Shown one piece after another: positions 46,902 through 53,818 of a stretch of 53,818 bases of DNA. Every line of letters begins with the position of its first letter. The stretch's first letter is position 1. The stretch comes from an uncultured Pelagibacteraceae bacterium (GTDB taxonomy: Bacteria > Pseudomonadota > Alphaproteobacteria > Pelagibacterales > Pelagibacteraceae), in NCBI GenBank assembly GCA_902554745.1, contig CACDQA010000004.1:1-53818 (forward strand). Reading direction: 5' to 3'. The notes below the pieces were generated by a model that had not been told where the DNA came from, did no database searches, and saw nothing but the letters and a program-made list of their open reading frames with translations. Position numbers and translations under genes: made by a program.

Positions 46902-49402
46902 TGAAAAGATTAATTTTAAGATTATTTATCATATTTAATTTTATTTTTTTTGGAATTTTTAATGTTAATGCAGAAAATCTTTTTATTGATTCACCAGAAC
47001 TTTCACATTTAAAAAAAGTAAAAAATATAAAAAATAAAAAAAGTAAACGTAATAAAGATGGTATGACTTATGTTGGTCAAAAAGGATTACTAATATGGAA
47101 TGGTTTTGGGATATTACGATTTAAAAATGGAGATATATTTGCTGGAAAATTTGTAAAAGGTGATATGAGAGATGGTGCTTGGAGTATTAATGGAGACATT
47201 TCATATGAAACTTACGAATATGACAGTGAGGGAAAATTTAAAACTAATGCTGCTGGAGATCCTATTATTAATAAAACTACATTCAGACCAGCAAAAGAAT
47301 ATGAAATTGATTATATTAAAGAAAATGTATTTTTGAAAAATAAAATAACCTATGAAGAATATTTGAAATTAACCGGAAAGGACAAACTTTTAGTTAAAAA
47401 TGAGAAAAAAATAGAAAAAAAAGATAACAAAAAAGAAAACGAATATTCTGAAATTAAAAGCACAGGGTTTAATATTTTCAGTGGAGTATTCGAAGATAAA
47501 ACACCTTATGTTATTGAAGCATATTATAAAGACGATTGTATTCAACACGGATTAGTTAGGTATTTAACTGACGATAAAAAAAAATCAAAACAAGATGTGT
47601 ATGGAAAGTTCGAGAATTGTTCAGTATGGGACCCAGACTCAAAATTTGCGAATGTATTTTTTGATTCAAAAGGTGTAATAGAAATTGCGTTTCATAAAAA
47701 GGATGTATCTCATATTTATGGTATAAATCAAATGGTTGGTATTCAAGTTAAGGATCTACCAAATAGTAAAGGAGTTCAAATTGTAAGTTTTTTAAAAGAT
47801 CTTCCAGCTATTGAAACAAACTTAAGTGTTAACGATATAATTATAAAAGTTAACGGAAACGAAGTAGAAAATACAACTAAATTTATTCAATTAATAAAAG
47901 AAAACAAACCTAATGAAAGAATTATTATTCATTATGTGCCCAACAACGAAATAAGCAATGATTTTAATTTTGATAGATCAAATGTTAAAAATTTAGAAAT
48001 TATTCCAAAATTAGTAAAATCAAAAGTAGAATTAAAATTATCTTATCTTGTTGAAAAAAAAGAATATGTAGAATTTTTATATAATCACAGAACAGGCGAG
48101 TCTTATAATTTGCCAGATCAAGTAATATTAAAAAAAGATACACAAGAATGGAAGGATAGACAAAAAGTTTTAAAGACGGACTTTAAAGCGCTCGAAAATT
48201 ATTATAATTTAATTAAAAAATCTAGATCAAATCAAATTCCACTTTTTGATTTTAGTCAGCTTTATGTTGTTAGCAATAAATCAATTTCAAATAAATCTGA
48301 CAACATTGCTAAAGAGGAATTTAAACCAGATGGTCTTGACGATAAAGATCCACCAATTATCAAAGTCGCAAATAATTTTACTTTTGAAAGTAGTAGTTAT
48401 TCAATTAAGGGAGAGGTTAAAGATGATAAATCTGATATAATTTATTTAGAAGTTGATGGAATTCTATCTGAAGCAAAAAATGGAACATTTGAAATTGATA
48501 GATTTAGCCCAGTTGATGAACAAATTAAATTAGTAGCAATAGATAAATGGGGTAACAGATCAGAACCAACGATAATTAGTGTCAAAATAGAAAAGAAAAA
48601 AATGATTGCTAAACAACTAGATAAACTTAATCCATTAGTAAATAAAGTACAAATAGCAGAAGATAAAGTTGCTTTAATAATTGGCATAGAAAACTATCAG
48701 AAAACACCAAAAGCAAGTTTTGCTAATCTTGATGCTGAATTTTTCTATGAATATTCGAAAAATATCTTTGGTATTAAAGATGAAAATATAAAATTACTTG
48801 TAAATGATCAGGCAAGTTTAATAGATACATTGGGTGCATTGAACAAATGGTTGCCTGGAAAAATAAAAAAAAATAAAACAGAGTTATTAATTTATTTTGC
48901 TGGTCACGGGCTAGCATCTTCAGATGGAAAAGAACTGTATATTCTTCCTCAAGATGGTGATAGCGATTTATTAGCAAGAACTGGAATATCTAGAACAGAA
49001 CTCCATGACACTATTGCTAAATATTCTCCAAAAAATGTGACTATATTTTTGGACACTTGTTATAGTGGTGTTTCAAGAGACGAACAAACTTTACTAGCAT
49101 CAGCTAGACCAGTAAGGATAATTGCTAACGATCAGAGTGCTCCAAAAAATTTCACAATATTTTCAGCTTCTCAACTCGATCAAATTTCATCAGGTTTGAA
49201 AGAGGTTAAACACGGCATCTTTTCATACTTTTTAATGAAAGGCTTAGAAGGTAAAGCAGATTTAAACAATGATAATAAAATTACTAATGGTGAACTTCTT
49301 GTTTATTTGGATGAGAATGTCTCTCAAAAAGCAGCTGAACTTGGTAGACAGCAAAATCCTTCATTTGCAGGTGATCCAGAAAGAGTATTAGTTAGTTATT
49401 AA
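46901..49402 (+). CDS. Secreted multidomain caspase-family (C14) protease with MORN-like, PDZ-like and Ig-like domains
   Basis: 833 residues. Signal peptide about 1-24 (cut after VNA). Residues 53-99 look like MORN repeats (MTYVGQKGLLIWNGFGILRF and GDIFAGKFVKGDMRDGAW). A PDZ-like domain is at about 273-347, with SVNDIIIKVNGNEVENTTKF as its core; an Ig-like domain at 483-562; the caspase domain at about 588-830 with His669 (IYFAGHGLAS) and Cys720 (IFLDTCYSGVS). A DLNNDNKITNGE EF-hand-like loop follows at 787-798. The Ig-caspase half is a clear paralogue of the upstream gene, while the N-terminal halves differ. MORN-like motifs often bind membranes or proteins; here the role is unknown. Its stop faces a convergent gene 15 bases away. 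Confidence 0.88.
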   Translation: MKRLILRLFIIFNFIFFGIFNVNAENLFIDSPELSHLKKVKNIKNKKSKRNKDGMTYVGQKGLLIWNGFGILRFKNGDIFAGKFVKGDMRDGAWSINGDISYETYEYDSEGKFKTNAAGDPIINKTTFRPAKEYEIDYIKENVFLKNKITYEEYLKLTGKDKLLVKNEKKIEKKDNKKENEYSEIKSTGFNIFSGVFEDKTPYVIEAYYKDDCIQHGLVRYLTDDKKKSKQDVYGKFENCSVWDPDSKFANVFFDSKGVIEIAFHKKDVSHIYGINQMVGIQVKDLPNSKGVQIVSFLKDLPAIETNLSVNDIIIKVNGNEVENTTKFIQLIKENKPNERIIIHYVPNNEISNDFNFDRSNVKNLEIIPKLVKSKVELKLSYLVEKKEYVEFLYNHRTGESYNLPDQVILKKDTQEWKDRQKVLKTDFKALENYYNLIKKSRSNQIPLFDFSQLYVVSNKSISNKSDNIAKEEFKPDGLDDKDPPIIKVANNFTFESSSYSIKGEVKDDKSDIIYLEVDGILSEAKNGTFEIDRFSPVDEQIKLVAIDKWGNRSEPTIISVKIEKKKMIAKQLDKLNPLVNKVQIAEDKVALIIGIENYQKTPKASFANLDAEFFYEYSKNIFGIKDENIKLLVNDQASLIDTLGALNKWLPGKIKKNKTELLIYFAGHGLASSDGKELYILPQDGDSDLLARTGISRTELHDTIAKYSPKNVTIFLDTCYSGVSRDEQTLLASARPVRIIANDQSAPKNFTIFSASQLDQISSGLKEVKHGIFSYFLMKGLEGKADLNNDNKITNGELLVYLDENVSQKAAELGRQQNPSFAGDPERVLVSY

Positions 49403-49417
49403 AAGAATTTTTATTTT

Positions 49418-50680
49418 TTAAGCACCAGTAAATTCGGCCACGTACTGTTCAAGTTCTTTAAAAGCTTCAGTATTTTTTAATTTATTTACCTCTGCTTTAA
49501 CACTTAAGCTGCTATCAATTTCGGCAATAAAGTTTTTATAGGCAAGACTTACTGGGAATTCTATTACAACAAAAGTTCTATATTTTCCGTCAGCTATTGC
49601 AGCCATTTTTGTTTTGAATATTTTATATCCTGTGATTGTTGCATTTTTTACAACAACATTTGAAATTCTTTGCATTTCTGTTTTAAGAGTTAGATCTGCA
49701 TCTACACCTGCTTCTTTGATAACTAAATTAGTTTTGCTACTAATTCTGTTTTGCATTTGCGTTGATAATTTAATCAACGCATTTTCAACCGCTCTTTGTT
49801 CTGAATTATCTAGATCAGCAGAGATTGCACTTCCTCTAGCATACATAATTGTTTCCGAGCTTTGTGGCATTTCAACATACCAATCAGGAATTTCTGCGTT
49901 AATTTTTAATTCTTCTTCTTGTTTAAGTTTTTTGACTTCTTCAAATTGTTTTCTTAAAGCAGCTATATAATCATCTTCAGTATTAAACTCATATTCAGAC
50001 ATTGGGGTTTCACCCATAAATAAAATTTCTTTTTTTACTCCTTCAATAGCTTCTAATCTAGTTTGCTTTTTTTCTTCAGCTTTTCTCTCTTCTTCTGCTT
50101 TTTTTTCAGCCTCAGCTTTTTCAATTTTTCTTTTCTCTTTAATATCCTCAATTTGTTTTTTTAAAGCTTTTATTTGTTCATCAGAGTCTATATCACTTGT
50201 ATCTATTATGGGCTCTTCTCCTAAAGCTGCTAATTCATCTTTAAGCATTTCAACTGCAACAGCGATTTTTGCATCTCGTTTCTTTTTATCTTCTTCAGCT
50301 TTCTTTTTAGCTTTAACTTCTTCAATTTGCTTTCTTAATGCTATAATTTCTTCATCTGCTTCTAGTTCTTTAGTATCATCAGACTCAGGTTTTTCTCCTA
50401 AATCTTCTAATTCTTTTTTGAGTTCAGCTTTTAATGCTTCTATTTTTTTTAATTTTTCTAATTGAGCTTCTAATGCTTCAATCCATTTTTCATCTTTTGT
50501 AAATATATTCTTTTTTTTAACTGGCTTCACACCTAAATCTGATATCTCTTTTTTGAGTTTATTAATTAATTGTCTTTTAGGAGTGTGGTCATTTGCAATC
50601 GAGTAATCAAAATTCGAAAAAGATAGTAAAATTGCAAATAAACTAATGGTTATAAATTTTGTTATTTTTTCAATGATCAT
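49418..50680 (-). CDS. Secreted LPP20-like protein with four helical LGxxP repeats
   Basis: 420 residues with a signal peptide (about 1-29). Residues 41-78, 87-125, 146-184 and 215-253 are four copies of a repeat: a helix ending LG-x-x-P, an acidic stretch, and a second helix of the type I-x-A-L-+-K-Q-h-E-x-h-K. Very Glu/Lys-rich coiled coil links the third and fourth copies. The C-terminal domain (about 265-385), opening IPDWYVEMPQSSETIMYARG, matches LPP20-type domains of secreted or lipoproteins (A-x-G-x-A, then a helix rich in A and E, then strands). No lipobox cysteine is seen, so it is probably periplasmic. It overlaps the DUF4384 gene by 4 bases. Function unknown. Confidence 0.8.
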   Translation of the reverse strand: MIIEKITKFITISLFAILLSFSNFDYSIANDHTPKRQLINKLKKEISDLGVKPVKKKNIFTKDEKWIEALEAQLEKLKKIEALKAELKKELEDLGEKPESDDTKELEADEEIIALRKQIEEVKAKKKAEEDKKKRDAKIAVAVEMLKDELAALGEEPIIDTSDIDSDEQIKALKKQIEDIKEKRKIEKAEAEKKAEEERKAEEKKQTRLEAIEGVKKEILFMGETPMSEYEFNTEDDYIAALRKQFEEVKKLKQEEELKINAEIPDWYVEMPQSSETIMYARGSAISADLDNSEQRAVENALIKLSTQMQNRISSKTNLVIKEAGVDADLTLKTEMQRISNVVVKNATITGYKIFKTKMAAIADGKYRTFVVIEFPVSLAYKNFIAEIDSSLSVKAEVNKLKNTEAFKELEQYVAEFTGA

Positions 50681-51480
50681 TTAATTAACATATAACCAGA
50701 ATAATGTTTTTCCATCAAGATATTTGTTTTTGAAAACTGCTTTCTTAATCCCTCTATTTCAGCATATTCATCGAGCCAATTAATTTTTTTTTCAGATGCA
50801 ACAAATATAAAGTATTCATCTACTTTATTTTTTTTAATTTCTTCTGGAAAGTAAGCTTCGTATTTCAATACTAATTTTCCATCCACTAAGTCGTTAGTGT
50901 TTTTATTGAATTCTTTGTTGGGAAAAATTTTTGTTATTACATTATATTTTTTTCCTCCATAAGGTAGCCACTGAAAAATAGTCATATACATTTTTTTTGA
51001 AGTATCTATTTCGATTTCAACATTTTCACCAGATCTAAAGATTTCCTGATTTAATTTTACATTAAATTGAAATGTTGGATCCAAATTTTTTTTAATTGGT
51101 TCAACATTTGCTTTAATCGTGACTTCACAAAAAAGTATTTCTGTACCAAGCTCTTTGTCGTATACTTTATTGGTTATTTTTGAGCTAGTTATCTCCCCAT
51201 TTAATTCAAATAAAGATAATTGATTTCTTTCACAATCAAATTCACCATCTACTTCTGAGCAATTAGACACAACTTCAGAAGAAATAGTTTGTCCTAAAGA
51301 TTTTATTATTGCCTTTTTTTTAGCTTTTTCTTCTGCTATTTTACATGATTGAAATTTGGTATAATTTTTACCTAAATGTTTATGTTTTCCAGTTTCAACA
51401 ACTATCTCAGCAATTGATGGAGACATGAATATTAAGAATAAATAACCTAATATAATTATAAATTTTTTAATAAAATTCAT
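50677..51480 (-). CDS. Secreted DUF4384-domain protein
   Basis: 267 residues with a signal peptide (about 1-24, cut after SIA). Residues 40-120 contain a helix with SCKIAEEKAKKKAIIKSLG and resemble the A-rich helix of LPP20/FlgT-like folds; Cys55-type residues around 72-83 and 119 could form disulfides. From about 135 the DUF4384 domain appears, with the opening VKLNQEIFRSGENVEIEI and the family's YMTIFQWLPYGG. In other bacteria DUF4384 is common in caspase-family proteins, which links this - strand trio to the caspase pair opposite. It is the middle gene of the trio. Confidence 0.8.
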   Translation of the reverse strand: MNFIKKFIIILGYLFLIFMSPSIAEIVVETGKHKHLGKNYTKFQSCKIAEEKAKKKAIIKSLGQTISSEVVSNCSEVDGEFDCERNQLSLFELNGEITSSKITNKVYDKELGTEILFCEVTIKANVEPIKKNLDPTFQFNVKLNQEIFRSGENVEIEIDTSKKMYMTIFQWLPYGGKKYNVITKIFPNKEFNKNTNDLVDGKLVLKYEAYFPEEIKKNKVDEYFIFVASEKKINWLDEYAEIEGLRKQFSKTNILMEKHYSGYMLIK

Positions 51481-51502
51481 TAAATCTCAAATTTAAATTT
51501 AA

Positions 51503-53029
51503 TTATTTATTTTCATTAATTAATGTAGCTACATTAACAACATTTGGTAACATTTTTTCATATAACAATGATTTGTTAAAATTTGTTTTATTAACAGGAA
51601 CACTTTTTTTAAAATTAAAGATTTCATTTATTTTATTACTTGATACACCAAATCCCATAGCTGTTTCTATAACACCTGTCGCTTTCGCAACTTCAGAAAT
51701 ATTTGTTGCTGCAAAAATTACTCCTACTAAATCACCATTTAAATTAATTACAGGACCACCGCTATTACCAGGATTAACAGTTGCTGATGTTAAGAATATA
51801 CCGTCACCATCTCCAACAAAAACCTTGCTAACTATCCCTTCGGTAATTGTTGGATAATCAAAAGTTACACCTGCAGCAGGATAACCTAAAATTATAACTT
51901 CTTCACCAGGCAAAGGATCAACAAATTTATCCTCATCAAAAGAAAATTTCTTTTTGAAAGGTTTTTCCAATTCAAGTATTGCTAGATCATAGTTCTTAGA
52001 AACTCTTAAAACTTTAGCATTTCTTGCATTGCCAATACCATTTCTTACAGCAATTTTTTTGGCATTTTCAATTACATGAATATTTGTAATTACATATTTA
52101 CCATCACCTATAATAAATCCACTACCACCAGAATTAGGTACAAACGCAAACTCTTCAAATTGAGGAACATTTTTATTTTCATCATAATTAGTTATCTCTT
52201 CCTCTTCATATTTTTTTTGATTTTTTTTATTATCTTTTTTAATTTTTATAGGCTTGTCAAAGAATTTTGGATTAACCGATAATATCCAAGCTTTTGCTTT
52301 CCTCTGTTTTTTTTTATTACGATTAAATTCATAATATTTGTAAACAATTAATTTATACTCAATTGCTTTGTCTTTGTTGCCATCGAATAAATGTAAGCTA
52401 GCCAATTGATTTAAAACTTTTATATTGTTTGGATCTCTCTTTATAAATTCTTCTAAAATTTCAATTGCTTTTTTAGTTTCATCAAATGAACTAAAAAAAT
52501 TTGATATAGCTAAAGCAACTTCAGCATCTTTTCTGTTCTCATATAAAGTATTTAATATATTAAACCCTTCTTCACTTTCGCCTAGTCTAGTTTTTGCAAT
52601 AGCCAAAATAATTTTAGGACGAATTTTATTTGAGTTTAACTTAATTGCTTTTTCTGAATACTTAATCGCCCCATCCAATTTACCCTGGGCAAGTCTCACT
52701 TCTGCTAAACCAATGAAGGTTAAAGCTTCTGTTTCTTCATTAGATGTAAAAAAATTCTTTTGATAAAATTCTTCAGCTTTATCAATTTGATTAATTTTTA
52801 AATAAATGTCTCCAAATAAAAGATCTATCTTTTCTTGTTGATTTTCATTAGAAATTTTTATTTTTTTAAGTTTATTTATAGCCTCTTCTAAGTTGTCTCG
52901 ATTAATTTCAGCCCTAATTTCGCGTAAATCATTATTGAACTGATTTGCATATAAAATATTTGAATTGAAAAATAAAGTTGCAAATACAATTATAAAGAGA
53001 AGTCCTATTTTAGATTTATTAATCTTCAT
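51503..53029 (-). CDS. Secreted TPR-containing trypsin-like serine protease
   Basis: 508 residues. Signal peptide about 1-28 (cut after YA). TPR-like helical repeats cover about 45-250 (for example AIKYSEKAIKLNSN). A charged Lys/Glu linker follows (about 262-286). The C-terminal domain (297-475) is an S1-fold trypsin-like protease with triad His318 (TNIHVIENA), Asp348 (NYDLAILEL) and Ser423 (NPGNSGGPVINLNG). Unlike DegP/HtrA, no PDZ domain follows. It is the first gene of the - strand trio, 22 bases before the DUF4384 gene, and lies opposite the partial secreted gene at 53111. I predict an active periplasmic protease; the TPRs probably bind partners. Confidence 0.88.
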   Translation of the reverse strand: MKINKSKIGLLFIIVFATLFFNSNILYANQFNNDLREIRAEINRDNLEEAINKLKKIKISNENQQEKIDLLFGDIYLKINQIDKAEEFYQKNFFTSNEETEALTFIGLAEVRLAQGKLDGAIKYSEKAIKLNSNKIRPKIILAIAKTRLGESEEGFNILNTLYENRKDAEVALAISNFFSSFDETKKAIEILEEFIKRDPNNIKVLNQLASLHLFDGNKDKAIEYKLIVYKYYEFNRNKKKQRKAKAWILSVNPKFFDKPIKIKKDNKKNQKKYEEEEITNYDENKNVPQFEEFAFVPNSGGSGFIIGDGKYVITNIHVIENAKKIAVRNGIGNARNAKVLRVSKNYDLAILELEKPFKKKFSFDEDKFVDPLPGEEVIILGYPAAGVTFDYPTITEGIVSKVFVGDGDGIFLTSATVNPGNSGGPVINLNGDLVGVIFAATNISEVAKATGVIETAMGFGVSSNKINEIFNFKKSVPVNKTNFNKSLLYEKMLPNVVNVATLINENK

Positions 53030-53089
53030 TTGTAGATACTAATTCAACAGACAATTATATCAATCAAGAATTTATATGAGTTTAAATAT

Positions 53090-53112
53090 ATTAATGTTAT
53101 TAATACATTAAT
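53090..53112. promoter_or_regulatory. Inverted repeat over the start codon of the gene at 53111
   Basis: In the 81-base divergent gap between the TPR-trypsin gene and the gene at 53111, ATTAATG (53090-53096) and CATTAAT (53106-53112) form a perfect 7-base inverted repeat with a nearly palindromic 9-base centre (TTATTAATA). ATTAATG also recurs directly at 53107-53113, covering the ATG. It could be a protein operator or an RNA hairpin limiting translation, but AT-rich DNA throws up such repeats easily. Confidence 0.3.
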
Positions 53113-53818
53113 GTTTTTATTTAAAAAAAATTTTTTATTTTATTTAATTTTTTCATTATTATTTTCTTTTAATTTACATGCAGGTATGTGGGGTAAAGGT
53201 GAGCTTAAACTTTCAAAAGAAAGCATGGAACATTTAATGATGTACATGTATGGAGCAGGGAGCCCTGAATACTCATGGACTTCTAAGAAAAAAAACAAAC
53301 CAGACGTATTTGCTATTTCTAAAGATGGTAGTAGCTCGTTTTATATGTATTGTCCTTATTCACAATGCATGGAACCAAACCTGCCTCAAATCATAAAAAG
53401 CTGTGAAAAAAATTCTAACGGCTCACCCTGTAAGATTTTTGCTTTAAAAAGAAGAATAGTTTGGAAAAATGAAGGATCAAAAATTAAAATCAAAACATCA
53501 ATGCTAAAAGATCCAATTTCAATAGCTAGGGCAATACAAAATGGAGGTTTTTATGATGGTGACATTAATAAATTAGCAGGCATAGATTATAAAACAGGTT
53601 TCACAACAGATAAAACAATTACTGGAGAAATAGATAGTTATGATTATCCACTTTTAATATCAGCTCTACCTTCAGGCACAAAAGACTCATGGAGAGATTA
53701 TGTAGAAGGAGGTAGTGAAAAATATAAAGCTTGGGTAATGGCAAAAAGAAAAGATGGTGGTATGACATATGGATGGGAGGCAAATGATATATCATGGAAA
53801 GATGTAACTAAAAAAGCT
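53111..53818 (+). CDS. Secreted protein of unknown function (3' end outside window)
   Basis: An open frame starting at ATG 53111 runs without a stop to the window edge (236 codons seen). Signal peptide: FKKNFLFYLIFSLLFSFNLHA, with a cut after LHA (about residue 24). The mature part begins GMWGKGELKLS and includes YMYCPYSQCMEP, a set of cysteines around 80-110 (CPYSQC, SCEKNSNGSPC) that could form disulfides, CKIFALKRRIVWKN, and a Gly-rich end (KRKDGGMTYGW). I cannot assign a family with confidence. It is divergent from the protease operon, separated by 81 bases. Confidence 0.75.
   Translation, partial: MFLFKKNFLFYLIFSLLFSFNLHAGMWGKGELKLSKESMEHLMMYMYGAGSPEYSWTSKKKNKPDVFAISKDGSSSFYMYCPYSQCMEPNLPQIIKSCEKNSNGSPCKIFALKRRIVWKNEGSKIKIKTSMLKDPISIARAIQNGGFYDGDINKLAGIDYKTGFTTDKTITGEIDSYDYPLLISALPSGTKDSWRDYVEGGSEKYKAWVMAKRKDGGMTYGWEANDISWKDVTKKA

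Noticed and set aside
49403-49417. Bidirectional terminator between the convergent trios
   Set aside because: The 15-base gap is T-rich but has no stable stem; not supportable as a terminator.
49614-49970. A 118-codon + strand frame with hydrophobic stretches opposite the LPP20-like gene
   Set aside because: Antisense of a Glu/Lys- and Ala-rich coding sequence naturally gives Phe/Ser/Leu-rich frames; no supporting start context.
43388-53818. The accessory region as a genomic island or prophage
   Set aside because: No integrase, transposase, tRNA or attachment-site repeats at the edges, and the base composition stays like the rest of the window apart from the tail of the first gene.

Overview
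The window looks like chromosomal DNA from a streamlined, very AT-rich marine alphaproteobacterium, most likely SAR11 (Pelagibacterales) or a close relative. The reasons are the base composition, near-zero intergenic space with many 1-8 base gene overlaps, A/K/I/N-rich codon use, gene orders typical of Alphaproteobacteria (nuoN-birA-coaX-rnj-DUF1467-proS-lolC-lolD-dnaE; trpEGDC-lexA-gltX; tpiA-secG-pyrG-kdsA-eno-ftsB), and a structured RNA leader before rpsB. The taxonomic call is inference from content and order. No tRNA, rRNA, CRISPR array, insertion sequence or phage gene was seen, and no gene-free stretch exceeds 300 bases (the longest is about 130 bases, before rpsB).

Region 1 (1-29.5 kb, all + strand) is core metabolism packed end to end: respiratory complex I genes nuoG(partial)-H-I-J-K-L-M-N; biotin ligase, pantothenate kinase, RNase J, a DUF1467 protein, prolyl-tRNA synthetase, the LolCD lipoprotein exporter and DNA polymerase III alpha; then, behind an RNA leader that folds as a candidate pseudoknot, rpsB-tsf-frr-uppS-cdsA-dxr-bamA-skp-fabZ-lpxD-lpxA-lpxI-lpxB. 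This last run couples translation, isoprenoid/phospholipid synthesis, outer-membrane protein insertion and lipid A synthesis. Genes often found inside it in relatives (pyrH after tsf, rseP after dxr) are absent here.

Region 2 (29.5-36.9 kb, - strand) reads right to left as a PpiD/SurA-like periplasmic chaperone, trpE, trpG, trpD, trpC, lexA and gltX. A canonical alphaproteobacterial SOS box (GTTC-N7-GTTC) sits just upstream of lexA. Region 3 (36.9-43.4 kb, + strand) is tpiA-secG-pyrG-kdsA-eno-ftsB-lipA-ratA, without the pyruvate dehydrogenase genes that often lie between ftsB and lipA.

Region 4 (43.4-53.8 kb) is the accessory part and the most interesting. Two convergent gene trios all encode proteins with predicted signal peptides. 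The + strand trio is a SHOCT-like protein with an Ala/Glu/Ile-rich tail and two tandem caspase-fold proteases, one of which also carries MORN-like and PDZ-like parts. The - strand trio is a TPR-trypsin-like serine protease, a DUF4384 protein and an LPP20-like protein with four copies of a helical repeat. I infer an extracytoplasmic module combining caspase-type and trypsin-type proteases. A further secreted protein of unknown function starts at 53111 and runs off the window.
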